A DNA stretch of 48,478 nt from Woeseiaceae bacterium (GTDB lineage Bacteria; Pseudomonadota; Gammaproteobacteria; Steroidobacterales; Woeseiaceae): assembly GCA_028289545.1 (NCBI GenBank), contig JANQPG010000054.1, positions 1 to 48,478 on the forward strand. The letters run 5' to 3'. This document shows positions 32,245 to 41,261 of the stretch, in pieces; positions within the stretch are counted from its first letter, which is position 1, and each line of letters opens with the position of its first letter. The position numbers and the translations under genes were made by a program. The notes under the pieces were generated by a model. It saw only the letters and a list, made by a program, of their open reading frames with translations. It made no database searches and had not been told where the DNA came from.

Positions 32245-33142
32245 CGGTCGCCGGCCCCGTGAGGAGCCGATAGGCCTCGCGATACTTCTCGGCCGTCTTT
32301 TCGGCAACGGTTGCCGGTAGCGCCGGTCCGGGAGCTCGCTGGTCCCAATCCAGCGTGTCCAGATAGTCGCGGACGTACTGTTTGTCGAAACTCGGCGGAC
32401 TCGTATCCAGACGGTATTCCGCGGCGGGCCAGAAGCGCGACGAATCCGGGGTCAGCACTTCGTCGATCAAATGCAGGCGGCCTTCCCCGTCGAGGCCAAA
32501 CTCGAACTTGGTGTCGGCGATGATCAGACCGCGAGCCGCGGCGTGCTCGCTGGCACGCTGATAAATCTCCATGCTGGTGTCGTGTACCTGCTCAGCCAGC
32601 CGTTCGCCCACCCGATCCACGACGTCGGCGAAGCTGATGTTCTCGTCGTGTTCGCCGGCTTCCGCCTTGCTGGCCGGCGTGAACAGCGGGGCGGGCAGGC
32701 GCTCTGCCTGACGGAGCCCTTCCGGCAATTCGATGCCGCACACCGCTCCGCCGGCCCGGTAGTCGCGCCATCCGGAGCCGATCAGGTAGCCGCGAACGAC
32801 GGCCTCGATCGGCAGGGGTTTCAGGCGCTTGACGACCAGCGACCGACGCCGCAGCTGTTCGGCCAGCGCGGCGTCATCGATGACGTCGTCGACCGAGAGG
32901 TCGGTCAGCTGATTGTCGATGACATCCTGCATACGGCGGAACCAGTACAGAGAGATCTGCGTCAGGAGTTCGCCTTTGCCGGGAATCGGATCGGGGAGGA
33001 CGACATCGTACGCCGACAGTCGATCGGTTGTAACGATCAGGAGGTGTGCGTCATCGACGCCGTAGATATCGCGGACTTTGCCGCGGCCCAGAAGCGGCAG
33101 CTCCGGTATCGAGGATTCAAACAGGGCGTCTTGCGGGTTCAT
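32216..33142 (-). CDS. purC: SAICAR synthetase PurC (long form)
   Basis: Joins CAIR and aspartate in purine synthesis. Motifs: [63 protein letters not shown] and [15 protein letters not shown]. 308 residues, the longer type found in yeast and many proteobacteria, not the 237-residue E. coli form. It stands alone, although purE-purK lie 4.3 kb to the left on the same strand. Confidence 0.96.
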   Translation of the reverse strand: MNPQDALFESSIPELPLLGRGKVRDIYGVDDAHLLIVTTDRLSAYDVVLPDPIPGKGELLTQISLYWFRRMQDVIDNQLTDLSVDDVIDDAALAEQLRRRSLVVKRLKPLPIEAVVRGYLIGSGWRDYRAGGAVCGIELPEGLRQAERLPAPLFTPASKAEAGEHDENISFADVVDRVGERLAEQVHDTSMEIYQRASEHAAARGLIIADTKFEFGLDGEGRLHLIDEVLTPDSSRFWPAAEYRLDTSPPSFDKQYVRDYLDTLDWDQRAPGPALPATVAEKTAEKYREAYRLLTGPATVSPDDPPSD

Positions 33143-33302
33143 GGGTCGTTAGCGGGTTGCGCATGGAGACGCCGGTATCATCCTAGTACACACTCGCGCT
33201 GGCAAGCGCGCCTTGTCCTGACACTGTCCGTTTGCTCCGAAAGTGTAGGAATTTATCAAGCGGCCCACTAGGATGTCGCCTTGAGAACCGGAGACGACGG
33301 AC

Positions 33303-34097
33303 GTGTACTGGGGCAAGGTCATTGGCACTCTACTCGGCGCTGCAACGCTCAAGCCCATGCTAGCGCTCCTGGGCCTGATTCTTGGGCACCAGTTCGATCG
33401 CGGTTTCCAGAGCCGCTATCGTGCCTTCTCTGACGCCGGTACCCGAACCGGAATGCTTCCGGACGGTTTCGCGCCCGCCTTGTTTCAATGTATGGGCCAT
33501 CTCGCCAAGGCTGACGGTCGCGTGACGGAAGACGAGATTCGTGCCGCGCGCGGCGTCATGCATCGTCTGAACCTCGGACCCGCAGCCGTACGTCGCGCAA
33601 TCGGCCATTTCGAAGAGGGAAAGAGCGCCACCTTTGCGTTCGCGGCAACCCTCAAACGGGTCCGCCGGGACGCGTTGAGGCGCCCTGAGCACCGCCTGCT
33701 GTTCGTGCGTCTGCTGCTCGAAGTCGGGTTGTCCAAGCCGCGCATGCGCGCGAAAGAGAGGGCCCTGATCTGGGAGGCTTGTACCGCGTTCGACATCGGT
33801 CGTGTCGAGCTGGCGCAGCTGGAAGCCATGCTCCGCGCACAAAAGGGCTTTCGTCAGTCACCCGCGGGTGACGCCGATCGTGACCGGGTCCACTCGGCTT
33901 ACGCTGTGCTTGGCGTGGCCCCGGACGCAAGCAACAGCGATATCAAGAAGGCCTATCGCCGGCTCATGAACCAGAGTCACCCGGACAAGCTGGCGGCGAG
34001 CAAACCGGACGCAAAAGCACTCGCCGCCGCCGAGCAAAAAACCCGCGAGGTACGATCCGCCTACGAACTGCTCAAGGCGCGCCGTTCCATTCGCTGA
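33303..34097 (+). CDS. djlA: DjlA, membrane-anchored J-domain co-chaperone
   Basis: Type III DnaJ protein stimulating DnaK near the inner membrane. One N-terminal membrane segment (about 5-28, including [19 protein letters not shown]), a TerB-like helical domain (about 55-180), and a C-terminal J domain with [20 protein letters not shown] and the HPD triad in [12 protein letters not shown] start, 264 residues (271 in E. coli). It diverges from purC across 160 bases. Confidence 0.94.
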   Translation: MYWGKVIGTLLGAATLKPMLALLGLILGHQFDRGFQSRYRAFSDAGTRTGMLPDGFAPALFQCMGHLAKADGRVTEDEIRAARGVMHRLNLGPAAVRRAIGHFEEGKSATFAFAATLKRVRRDALRRPEHRLLFVRLLLEVGLSKPRMRAKERALIWEACTAFDIGRVELAQLEAMLRAQKGFRQSPAGDADRDRVHSAYAVLGVAPDASNSDIKKAYRRLMNQSHPDKLAASKPDAKALAAAEQKTREVRSAYELLKARRSIR

Positions 34098-34204
34098 TCC
34101 GCTCGCTCGTTTCGCGGTTTTTTTCCGTCCGACGCGGTTCTTCGCTGTCGTCGCGGCAGCAGCTCAGGTACATTGCGCGGGTGATGAAAACCGGAGGCGC
34201 CGAC

Positions 34205-34873
34205 GTGGAGCCGCTCATTGCCCCTTCCATACTGTCCGCCGACTTTGCGCGTCTGGGCGACGACGTCAAGGCTGTTCTCGACGCCGGCGCGGACGTCGTG
34301 CACTTCGACGTTATGGACAACCACTATGTGCCGAACCTGACCATTGGCCCGATGATCTGCGAGGCGCTGCGCAACTACGGCATTGAGGCGCCCATCGATG
34401 TGCATCTCATGGTGGAACCGGTGGACCGGCTCATACCCGACTTCGCAAAAGCCGGTGCCGACTACATCAGCTTTCATCCGGAGGCGAGCCGGCACGTCGA
34501 CCGCACGCTCTCACTGATCCGTGAGCACGACGTGAAAGCCGGACTCGTGTTCAATCCCGCTACGCCGCTGACCTGGCTCGAGCACGTGCTCGACAAGGTG
34601 GACATGGTGCTGATCATGTCGGTCAATCCGGGTTTCGGCGGGCAGTCATTCATTCCGTCCGCGCTCGATAAACTGCGCCAGGCGCGCCGCCTCATCGACG
34701 ACAGTGGACTCGAGATACGCCTGGAGATAGACGGGGGCGTCAAGGTCGACAACATTGGCGCCATTGCGGCGGCGGGCGCCGACACCTTCGTCGCTGGCTC
34801 CGCAATTTTCGGCAGCGCGGACTACGCCGCAACGATTGCCGCGATGCGCCGGGAAATCGGCGGCGGCAAATAG
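34205..34873 (+). CDS. rpe: Ribulose-phosphate 3-epimerase
   Basis: Pentose-phosphate-pathway epimerase interconverting ribulose-5-P and xylulose-5-P. Motifs: [53 protein letters not shown] and LEIDGGV. I choose the GTG at 34205 over the GTG/ATG at 34181/34184 because GGAGG (34193-34197) lies seven bases ahead of it and the N-terminus ([10 protein letters not shown]) then fits. 222 residues. It converges on crp; a CGGC/GCCG palindrome with a T tract (34874-34897) lies between. Confidence 0.96.
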   Translation: MEPLIAPSILSADFARLGDDVKAVLDAGADVVHFDVMDNHYVPNLTIGPMICEALRNYGIEAPIDVHLMVEPVDRLIPDFAKAGADYISFHPEASRHVDRTLSLIREHDVKAGLVFNPATPLTWLEHVLDKVDMVLIMSVNPGFGGQSFIPSALDKLRQARRLIDDSGLEIRLEIDGGVKVDNIGAIAAAGADTFVAGSAIFGSADYAATIAAMRREIGGGK

Positions 34874-34895
34874 CGGCAATTGCCGGGGGACTTTT

Positions 34896-35549
34896 TCAGA
34901 GTTTGCGGTTGGGCCGAGCGCCGTACACCACGATGGTTTTGCCGCTGGCCGACACGAGTCCCTGTTCCTCGAGCACCTTCAGAACGCGCCCGGCCATTTC
35001 CCGCGAGCAACCCACGAGGCGGCTGAGTTCCTGACGGCTGACCTTGATCTGCATGCCGTCCGGGTGCGTCATGGCATCCGGCTCATTGCAGAGGTCCATG
35101 ATGGCGTGTGCAACACGGCCCGTGACGTCGACAAAAGCCAGGTCGCCAAGTTTGCGGTTCGTGCGGTCGAGGCGGGTGGCCAGCTGCGTGGCCAGTTCGA
35201 ATACGAGGCCGGGGCTTTCGCTGGCGATTTGCCGGAAGCGCGGGTACGTCATTTCCGCGATCTCACACTCCGTCCGCGTGCGTACCCAGGCGCTTCGCGT
35301 CGGTTGTTCGTAGAACAGCCCCATTTCGCCAAAAAACTGACCTTTGTTGAGGTACGCGAGCACCATCTCGTTGCCGTCTTCGTCCTCGATCATGACTTCC
35401 ACCGAGCCGTCCACGATGTAGTAGAGGACGTCCGGCAGGTCGCCCGCGTGGATCATGACCGTCTTCGACGGGACGGTGCGTACCCGGCAATAACTCAGGA
35501 ATCGGTTGATAGCGGGTACATCGCTCAGGGTTTTGGCGGTTGTTTGCAT
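34896..35549 (-). CDS. crp: CRP/Vfr-type cAMP receptor protein
   Basis: Global regulator with an N-terminal cyclic-nucleotide domain and C-terminal helix-turn-helix. The phosphate pocket is Vfr/CRP-like: Gly74, Glu75 (FGEMGLF), Arg85, Ser86 (TRSAWV), matching G71/E72/R82/S83 of E. coli, which argues for cAMP rather than the c-di-GMP of Xanthomonas Clp. Thr130 is kept, but Asn131 replaces the Ser128 equivalent that contacts adenine. The recognition helix, VGCSREMAGRVLKVLEEQGL, is that of CRP. 217 residues. It lies next to coq7 as in pseudomonads. Confidence 0.95.
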   Translation of the reverse strand: MQTTAKTLSDVPAINRFLSYCRVRTVPSKTVMIHAGDLPDVLYYIVDGSVEVMIEDEDGNEMVLAYLNKGQFFGEMGLFYEQPTRSAWVRTRTECEIAEMTYPRFRQIASESPGLVFELATQLATRLDRTNRKLGDLAFVDVTGRVAHAIMDLCNEPDAMTHPDGMQIKVSRQELSRLVGCSREMAGRVLKVLEEQGLVSASGKTIVVYGARPNRKL

Positions 35550-35653
35550 AGTTCTGGGCCCCTAGATCGCTCAAGCGCTCTCCTTTTAAACCTTTTTTCT
35601 TAGGAGAGCAAGCTAAGTCCGTGTTTTTTCTAAAATCATCTGCTCATCTCAGC

Positions 35654-36298
35654 TTACAGCCAGTACGCCGTGCGGGTCATGACCCGCGCCGTCTGGCGCA
35701 TGAGATCCTGTACGGGTCGCGGCAGTTCGGCCGCTCCCGCTGCACGGGCATCGTCACCGTGCTGCTGTTCTTCGTCGCGCATCGTACTAACGACGGCGCG
35801 ACTTCGCCGATCTGAATCCGGGAGCCCGTCGAGGTGGCTATCCAGGTGTTCACAAACCTGGCGCTCGGTCTCCGCAATGAAGCCGAGGCTCCAGCGGTCG
35901 CCGAACAGACCGCTGACGGCGCCGATGGCGTACGCGCCCGTGTACCAGATCGGACTCAAGCGGCTCGGCGCCTCGCCCAATTCATTTAGCCGGCGTTCAC
36001 ACCAGGCGAGGTGGTCGAACTCTTCGGCCGCCGCGTTCTGCATCTGGGCTTCGACGCGACGATCGCGCGCGACGGTGGCGTGTCCCTGATACAGCGCTTG
36101 TGCGGCAACCTCTCCAGCGTGATTGACGCGCATCAGGCCCGCGGCATGGCGGCGTTCGGCCGCGCTCAGTTCTGCTTCGTCCACCGATTCGCCCGGGTAC
36201 GGGCGGGCGGCTTCGCCCGCCGGGGCGGCGAGGGTCCTGAGCGCGTTGTTCGCGCCGGCCAGCAGGCGGTCGAAAGCGGTCAGGTTCCTCGTACTCAT
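35654..36298 (-). CDS. coq7: Coq7-type 3-demethoxyubiquinol hydroxylase
   Basis: Di-iron hydroxylase of ubiquinone synthesis (alternative to UbiF). Iron-ligand motifs are visible: MRVNHAGEVAAQALYQGH, EEFDHLAWCERRLNELGE, ETERQVCEHLDSHL and MRDEEQQHGDDA. 214 residues. No Shine-Dalgarno precedes the ATG: the bases directly upstream on the minus strand read TATACTTATGTA, so a leaderless transcript from that TATACT is possible. It stands 104 bases upstream of crp on the same strand. Confidence 0.95.
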   Translation of the reverse strand: MSTRNLTAFDRLLAGANNALRTLAAPAGEAARPYPGESVDEAELSAAERRHAAGLMRVNHAGEVAAQALYQGHATVARDRRVEAQMQNAAAEEFDHLAWCERRLNELGEAPSRLSPIWYTGAYAIGAVSGLFGDRWSLGFIAETERQVCEHLDSHLDGLPDSDRRSRAVVSTMRDEEQQHGDDARAAGAAELPRPVQDLMRQTARVMTRTAYWL

Positions 36299-36435
36299 TA
36301 CATAAGTATACCGCCACCCCGCGCCGGCTGCGCCTCAAAAACTGGCCGGAGCTCAGGGCGCAGGGCTATACTTCGCGGCCGCCCGGTGTCCCGGTCGGTC
36401 TTCTATCTCCGGTAACACTTTCTTAAGGAACCACC

Positions 36436-37143
36436 ATGTTGTTTCGCGTTGTACTCATTGCGCTCGTCTCGCTGCCGCTGTCGGCTCTGGCGGCCGAGGA
36501 CGAAGGCCCGTTCGGGGGCACGATCAAATTCGGTTTTCTCGGCACCTCGGGCAATACCGAAACCTCCAGTCTGAATTCCGGCGCGACGCTGAACTACAAG
36601 AAGGGCAAGTGGGAACACGAGGCGACCGGCGCGGCGATCTTCGCCGCCGAGGACGACGAGACAACGGCCGAGGCGTACGAAGCCGGCTTGCGGAGCCGCT
36701 GGGACATGACCGACAAGGACTTCCTGTTCGGTCGCCTGAACTGGCGCAAGGATCGCTTCGGCGCCTTCGATACGCAGTTTTCACAGACTCTCGGCTATGG
36801 CCGACGGTTCATGGAAGGGCCGGTGCACACGCTCAACGCGGAAGTGGGTGCCGGTGCCCGGCAGTCCGAAGACCAGTTCGGCGTGGAATCGGACGAGACG
36901 ATCTTCTTCGGCGGCATGGACTACAAGTGGCAGTTCAGCGAGACGGCCGCTTTCGAGCAAACCTTTGTGGTCGAGGCTGGTGAAGACAACACGTTTCTGG
37001 AATCGAAGTCGTCCGTGTCCGCAACCCTGGTCGGTGCCCTGAGTCTCGTGGCGTCGTACACAGTCCGTAACAACAGCGATGTGCCCGCGGGTACCGACAA
37101 GACGGATACGCAGACCGCAATCTCGCTGGAGTACGGTTTCTGA
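36436..37143 (+). CDS. DUF481 (YdiY-like) outer-membrane protein
   Basis: Predicted secreted beta-rich protein. A signal peptide (about 1-20, ending LSALAA) precedes alternating strands such as GTIKFGFLGTSGNTETSSLN, the DUF481 opening, and it ends in SLEYGF with the terminal Phe typical of barrels. 235 residues. YdiY-type proteins are acid-induced in E. coli but of unknown mechanism. A TATACT (36367-36372) may be its -10, without a good -35. Confidence 0.87.
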   Translation: MLFRVVLIALVSLPLSALAAEDEGPFGGTIKFGFLGTSGNTETSSLNSGATLNYKKGKWEHEATGAAIFAAEDDETTAEAYEAGLRSRWDMTDKDFLFGRLNWRKDRFGAFDTQFSQTLGYGRRFMEGPVHTLNAEVGAGARQSEDQFGVESDETIFFGGMDYKWQFSETAAFEQTFVVEAGEDNTFLESKSSVSATLVGALSLVASYTVRNNSDVPAGTDKTDTQTAISLEYGF

Positions 37144-37240
37144 CAGGCTGCGCCCGCGCCCCCTCTCCGGTGGCGTAAGCCGCTGACCTGAAAGGTTTTT
37201 GCGGGCGGCTTGAGATCGCAAACAACACCTCGCCCGGGGT

Positions 37241-37269
37241 TTGCACTGGGCGGGCCGCTCAAGTACAAT
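37241..37269 (+). promoter_or_regulatory. Sigma70 promoter of rplM-rpsI
   Basis: TTGCAC (37241-37246) and TACAAT (37264-37269) at 17-base spacing, with transcription expected near 37276. The roughly 98-base leader holds a GGAGC/GCTCC hairpin (37290-37304), a possible site for L13 autoregulation as known in E. coli; that link is inference. Confidence 0.7.
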
Positions 37270-37373
37270 CTCGCGCCTTTCGCCCGTGAGGAGCTTGGCG
37301 CTCCGGGGCGGGCGCCGGACGGCCGCAACGACGGCGCACCGGCAATACACTGAATTCCCGACGGAAAAAGATC

Positions 37374-37808
37374 ATGAAGACGTTTTCTGCCAAACCAGCA
37401 GATGTGCGCCGCGACTGGTATGTTGTTGATGCTACAGGAAAAACCCTGGGCCGACTCGCCACCGAAATCGCTCGCCGCCTGCGTGGCAAACACAAGCCTG
37501 AATACACGCCGCACGTCGACACGGGCGACTACATTGTCGTCGTCAACGCCGAGAAAATTCGCGTGACCGGCAACAAGCTCAAGGACAAGATGTACCACCG
37601 GCACACCGGCTACATCGGCAACCTGAAGTCGACGTCTCTCGAGAAGCTGCTCGACGAGAAACCCGAGCGCGCGCTCGAATACGCCGTCAAGGGCATGTTG
37701 CCCCGCGGTCCGCTGGGCCGCAGGATGTTCTCGAAACTGCGCGTATTCGCAGGATCGGAGCATAGCCACACGGCGCAGCAACCCATACCGCTGGAAGTGA
37801 ACGCCTGA
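37374..37808 (+). CDS. rplM: 50S ribosomal protein L13 (uL13)
   Basis: Early-assembling 50S protein. Recognised by [50 protein letters not shown] and [20 protein letters not shown]. 144 residues (142 in E. coli). First gene of the rplM-rpsI pair, 25 bases before rpsI. Confidence 0.98.
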   Translation: MKTFSAKPADVRRDWYVVDATGKTLGRLATEIARRLRGKHKPEYTPHVDTGDYIVVVNAEKIRVTGNKLKDKMYHRHTGYIGNLKSTSLEKLLDEKPERALEYAVKGMLPRGPLGRRMFSKLRVFAGSEHSHTAQQPIPLEVNA

Positions 37809-37833
37809 ACCTCAAGGCGCCAGGACAAGACTT

Positions 37834-38226
37834 ATGACTGATACCCATTTTTACGGAACAGGTCGCCGCAAGACGTCGACCGCACGTGTGTTCCTTCGCC
37901 CGGGCTCCGGCGCGATCAAGGTCAACGATCGCGATCTCGATGTGTTCTTCGGCCGCAAGACGGCGCAAATGATTGTTCGCCAGCCGCTCGAGCTCATGAA
38001 CCTCACCGACAAGTTCGACGTCACCGTAACCGTTAGTGGCGGCGGCACGACCGGACAAGCCGGTGCGATTCGCCACGGCCTGACGCGTGCGCTGATGCAG
38101 TACGACGAATCGCTGCGCTCGGCGCTGCGCAAGGCGGGCTTCGTGACCCGCGACGCTCGCGAAGTGGAGCGCAAGAAGGTCGGTCTGCGCAAAGCTCGCC
38201 GCGCGACGCAGTACTCGAAGCGCTAA
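37834..38226 (+). CDS. rpsI: 30S ribosomal protein S9 (uS9)
   Basis: Its C-terminal tail reaches the P-site tRNA. Motifs: [37 protein letters not shown], and the terminal RRATQYSKR. 130 residues, exactly the E. coli length. tRNA-Gln follows after 16 bases and is probably part of the same transcript. Confidence 0.98.
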   Translation: MTDTHFYGTGRRKTSTARVFLRPGSGAIKVNDRDLDVFFGRKTAQMIVRQPLELMNLTDKFDVTVTVSGGGTTGQAGAIRHGLTRALMQYDESLRSALRKAGFVTRDAREVERKKVGLRKARRATQYSKR

Positions 38227-38242
38227 TCGTCGACTCCCTACT

Positions 38243-38316
38243 TGGGGGATCGTCTAGCGGTAGGACTACGGACTCTGACTCCGTCAACCCAGGTTCGAAT
38301 CCTGGTCCCCCAGCCA
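38243..38316 (+). tRNA. glnV: tRNA-Gln (anticodon CTG)
   Basis: Full cloverleaf: acceptor TGGGGGA/TCCCCCA, D arm GTC...GAC with AGCGGTAG loop, anticodon stem ACGGA/TCCGT with loop CTCTGAC (anticodon CTG at 38275-38277), T arm CCAGG/CCTGG with TTCGAAT. The 3' CCA is encoded (38314-38316). Cotranscription with rpsI is likely. Confidence 0.95.
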
Positions 38317-38323
38317 AAATAAA

Positions 38324-38352
38324 ACGGGCCCCGAGAGGGGCTCGTTTTTTTT
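38324..38352 (+). terminator. Terminator after tRNA-Gln
   Basis: Stem ACGGGCCCC / GGGGCTCGT (one G-T pair) with a GAGA tetraloop and eight T. Ends the rplM-rpsI-tRNA unit. Confidence 0.92.
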
Positions 38353-38494
38353 GTGCGTGGGACCAGGATGAGAAGCTCAAGGTTCGAACCGAGGCGCGCA
38401 GCGCCGACAGACGGCGGAGCGTTAGCGACGCCGCCCGCAGGGTGAGCCGCTCGCAGAGCGGCGAATCAATCCTGGTCCCCCAGCCAAAACAAAA

Positions 38495-38523
38495 ACGGGC
38501 CCCGAGAGGGGCTCGTTTTTTTT
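38495..38523 (+). terminator. Second copy of the tRNA-Gln terminator
   Basis: Stem ACGGGCCCC (38495-38503), GAGA loop, GGGGCTCGT (38508-38516) and eight T, identical to the first copy. It would catch any read-through before the kinase gene. Confidence 0.88.
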
Positions 38524-38566
38524 GTGCTCGAAGCAGGGGCACGGAGTGCCTTCCGGACCACCCCGT

Positions 38567-38595
38567 TTGACATGTCTCGTACTCAACGGTGGAAT
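38567..38595 (+). promoter_or_regulatory. Predicted promoter for the kinase-regulator locus
   Basis: Perfect -35 TTGACA (38567-38572), 17-base spacer, and TGGAAT (38590-38595), four of six matches to the -10. Transcription would begin near 38602, giving a leader of about 72 bases. It lies just after the second terminator. Confidence 0.5.
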
Positions 38596-38673
38596 GTGGC
38601 GTCTCGAATGACGACGTCGAGGCCCCTTGCAGCGGCAAAGCGAAATAACTGAGGACCCAAAGGCACACCTGAC

Positions 38674-40536
38674 GTGAGGTCGATTGTCGTCAGGGTACTC
38701 TCCACCTGCGCCGCGATCGTTGTCACGTCGCTGCTGGTACTTACGGCCTTTTATTTCCTCGATGAGCGGGTCGACCTTCCGGTTGAATACACGGTTCGCG
38801 AGGTCGCCTACAGCACCTTGCATCAGCCAGGCCCGCCATCCGATGACGCCGTTTGGACTCCGGTCGGGCTGCCCGGCGGCCCGCGCGCGCTGCCAGCTTC
38901 GGGACCGCCTTACACGGCGTGGTACCGGTTTCAGGTTGGTGACGGCGTACGTGATTACGACGGCCCGCTGGTCTTCTACCAGTTCAGTCCGCTGGCAAAC
39001 GTGGAATTTTTTGCGGGGCAGCGACGCCTGGGCTCGGGTGGGCCTATGCGCGAACCGTTGCCGTTCCATGCCCGGCAGGTCATGTTTGAATTCGACTCTC
39101 CGGTCATTCGCAACGAAACCTGGTTGTACCACCGGACGGGGCGACCGTTTTCGGTGCCACGCTCCGTTCAGACCTACGTTGGGCCAAAAGACCGATTCGT
39201 CGACACCTATGAGCACGTGCGTTTGTGGGGTTTTCACATTCCGATGTTCATTGTTGCGGTCATGCTCACGCTGGGTGTTTTGTTGTTGCTGCTCTGGGTA
39301 TTCAGACGCCGCGAAGCGGCCTTCGGCATATACGGCCTGACTATCTGTCTCTGGGCGTTTCATATCCTGCACGGGCTCGTGCTGACGCCGCCCATCCCCG
39401 CCGATTTCTGGTTCGTACTCGACTATCTTGCGCTCTGGTGGGTGCTGTTGATGCCGCTGTTCGTGCATCGGTTTTTTTCGGTGAGACGGCCGCGCACCGA
39501 GCGGGCGATTCTCGTCTCCGGAGTGACCGGGACTCTACTGCTCTCGTGGGCGGCGCTGTTTGCATCTTTCGATACGCTGGCCGTGCTCAGCAATCTCGTC
39601 TGGGTGCCGTTCACGCAGCTGTGGGGGCTGTATGCGCTCTGCGTCTTTGCCGGTATGGCATGGGTAAGGGGAGGATTCGAGAACGTGATGCTGTTCGTGC
39701 TCGGCGGGCTGATGTTCGTCGTCGGTACTCGCGACATTCTGTTTCTGGTCGGAGCGGATGTACCCGGCCTGACTTTCTACGTGCAGTACGTGGCGGCCGC
39801 GCAGATGTTGTTCATCGTGGTTTTGCTGGCCCGGCGGTTTGTGAGTTCGCTTGGCCAGTATGAATCCCTCAACGTCGAACTGGAGGAGCGTATTGCACAG
39901 AAGAGCGAGGAGCTCGAGGACAACTATAAACGTCTCGCCAGGTTCGAGAGGGCAGAAACGCTGGCGACTGAACGGCAGCGGCTGATGCGCGACGTCCACG
40001 ACGGGCTCGGCGGACAGCTCGTACAAGCGCTGGTGCTCAGCGAGCGCGACGGCGCGTCGGACGAATTGCGAACCGCACTGGACGCGGCGCTGCAGGATTT
40101 GCGAATGATCGTCGACTCGCTGGCGGCATCGGGCGGCGATCTGCAAACCCTGCTGGCGGTGTTTCGCGAACGCCTGCAGGGCACCCTGGATCACAAACAA
40201 ATTCGCCTGCGCTGGAGCATGAGCGATCTTGAGGACGCGGAGCTCGGAGGCGAACGTTCTCTAGCCGTACTCCGAGTCGTGCAGGAGGCCGTAACCAACG
40301 CCATCCGTCACAGTCAATGCGAAACGCTCAGCATTGAAACCGCACGCCTGGGCAGCCGCGAAGTCCGCATCGAAGTCGCCGACGATGGCCAGGGTTTCGA
40401 TCCCGGCCAGGCGGTTGGCCATGGACTGGGCAACATGCGAGTGAGAGCAGGGCAGCTTGGAGGGCGCCTCGACCTCGAATCGACCGTCGAAGGAACCGTC
40501 GTGCGACTCGAATTTCCCATCGAACCCGCCACGTGA
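38674..40536 (+). CDS. 7TM sensor histidine kinase (NarL-class)
   Basis: Membrane sensor kinase. One membrane segment (about 8-30), a periplasmic domain (about 31-185; WYRFQVGDG, LVFYQFSPLANVEFFAGQRR) that looks like a 7TMR-DISM jelly-roll domain, then about seven membrane helices (190-400), a coiled coil (about 400-435), and a HisKA_3 dimerisation domain with phospho-acceptor His442 in MRDVHDGLGGQL. The ATPase domain has EAVTNAIRHS (N box) and GHGLGNMRVRAGQLGG. 620 residues, GTG start. DISM domains often sense carbohydrates or other small envelope ligands; the ligand here is unknown. Its partner follows after 42 bases. Confidence 0.9.
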   Translation: MRSIVVRVLSTCAAIVVTSLLVLTAFYFLDERVDLPVEYTVREVAYSTLHQPGPPSDDAVWTPVGLPGGPRALPASGPPYTAWYRFQVGDGVRDYDGPLVFYQFSPLANVEFFAGQRRLGSGGPMREPLPFHARQVMFEFDSPVIRNETWLYHRTGRPFSVPRSVQTYVGPKDRFVDTYEHVRLWGFHIPMFIVAVMLTLGVLLLLLWVFRRREAAFGIYGLTICLWAFHILHGLVLTPPIPADFWFVLDYLALWWVLLMPLFVHRFFSVRRPRTERAILVSGVTGTLLLSWAALFASFDTLAVLSNLVWVPFTQLWGLYALCVFAGMAWVRGGFENVMLFVLGGLMFVVGTRDILFLVGADVPGLTFYVQYVAAAQMLFIVVLLARRFVSSLGQYESLNVELEERIAQKSEELEDNYKRLARFERAETLATERQRLMRDVHDGLGGQLVQALVLSERDGASDELRTALDAALQDLRMIVDSLAASGGDLQTLLAVFRERLQGTLDHKQIRLRWSMSDLEDAELGGERSLAVLRVVQEAVTNAIRHSQCETLSIETARLGSREVRIEVADDGQGFDPGQAVGHGLGNMRVRAGQLGGRLDLESTVEGTVVRLEFPIEPAT

Positions 40537-40545
40537 AGGCGTGGC
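40528..40545 (+). other. Hairpin across the kinase stop codon
   Basis: GCCACG (40528-40533) pairs with CGTGGC (40540-40545). The same GCCACG/CGTGGC core recurs in the longer hairpin after the regulator gene. No T tract. Confidence 0.35.
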
Positions 40546-40578
40546 AGCGAGTTTGCGTTCGAGGATGAATAATAGGGT

Positions 40579-41250
40579 ATGAAAGAAACCGCAAGCGTGT
40601 TCCTGGTGGAGGATGACCCCGTTACCCGGCGTCATCTCGTGGAGACGATTGATTCGCTGGAACGGTTTTGTATTGTCGGCGAAGTCGGAGCACTCGCCGA
40701 GGCGCGCGAGCGTATCGAGCCGGCGTCGCCCGACGTGCTGTTGACGGATCTCAAACTGCCGGACGGCAGTGCGCTTGCGCTCATCGAAGAGCAGGCGGAT
40801 CTGAATCCGCGATTGCTGATTCTCGTCATCTCCGTGTTCGGCGACGAGGAGACGGTTGTTCGGGCGGTTGAAGCCGGCGCCCACGGCTATATCCTCAAAA
40901 CCGACAGTTCGCAGGCGATAGACCTTGCGCTGCAGCAGTTGCTGGACGGCGGTTCGCCGATTTCGGCCTCGATCGCGCGGCACCTGATTCGTCGGCTGCA
41001 GCCCGCCAGCGATCAGAGTGCGGCAACGCAGGCCGACCCACCGCCATCGCTGTTGAGCCGACGCGAACTCGAGGTTCTGCAGCTGGTGGCGAAAGGTTAT
41101 TCCTACCAGGAGATCGCAAACCTCATTGGCGTCAGCAGCAACACGATCGGCTCCTACACCAAGCGCATGTACACAAAGCTTGCCGTGCACTCGAAGAGCG
41201 AAGCCGTGTTCGAAGCTTTGCGCCTGGGACTGGTTACCAAACCCGAGTAA
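40579..41250 (+). CDS. NarL/FixJ-type response regulator
   Basis: Receiver domain (1-125) with acidic pocket Glu11/Asp12/Asp13, phospho-acceptor Asp57 (LLTDLKLPDG), and GYILKTD carrying the conserved Lys. A linker leads to a LuxR-type helix-turn-helix (about 155-215): LLSRRELEVLQLVAKGYSYQ, then IANLIGVSSNTIGSYTKRMY. 223 residues. Cognate to the upstream kinase by position. Its targets are not visible; the three genes downstream are candidates. Confidence 0.93.
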   Translation: MKETASVFLVEDDPVTRRHLVETIDSLERFCIVGEVGALAEARERIEPASPDVLLTDLKLPDGSALALIEEQADLNPRLLILVISVFGDEETVVRAVEAGAHGYILKTDSSQAIDLALQQLLDGGSPISASIARHLIRRLQPASDQSAATQADPPPSLLSRRELEVLQLVAKGYSYQEIANLIGVSSNTIGSYTKRMYTKLAVHSKSEAVFEALRLGLVTKPE

Positions 41251-41261
41251 ACGCGTTGTGC

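Larger units (their letters stand above)
38298..38527 (+). repeat. Direct duplication of tRNA-Gln 3' end plus terminator, with structured spacer
   Basis: Bases 38298-38356 recur at 38468-38527 with one substitution and one inserted base. The copy contains the last 19 tRNA bases with CCA, and a second terminator. The 111-base spacer is built of inverted repeats: GCCGCTC/GAGCGGC, GGCGC/GCGCC and the palindrome GGTTCGAACC (38381-38390). GGGACCAGGAT (38359-38369) is the inverse of ATCCTGGTCCC (38469-38479), so the unit can fold back on itself. Confidence 0.85.

Noticed and set aside
35586..35635. T-rich stretches and CTTAG/CTAAG stem between crp and coq7
   Set aside because: The stem is short and the T tract lies on the strand without a gene ending there; not a supported terminator.
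38033..38668. Long minus-strand frame across rpsI, tRNA-Gln and the repeat, with two KKRAPLGARF-like stretches
   Set aside because: It is antisense to rpsI and the tRNA; the internal repetition is just the duplicated terminator read in translation.
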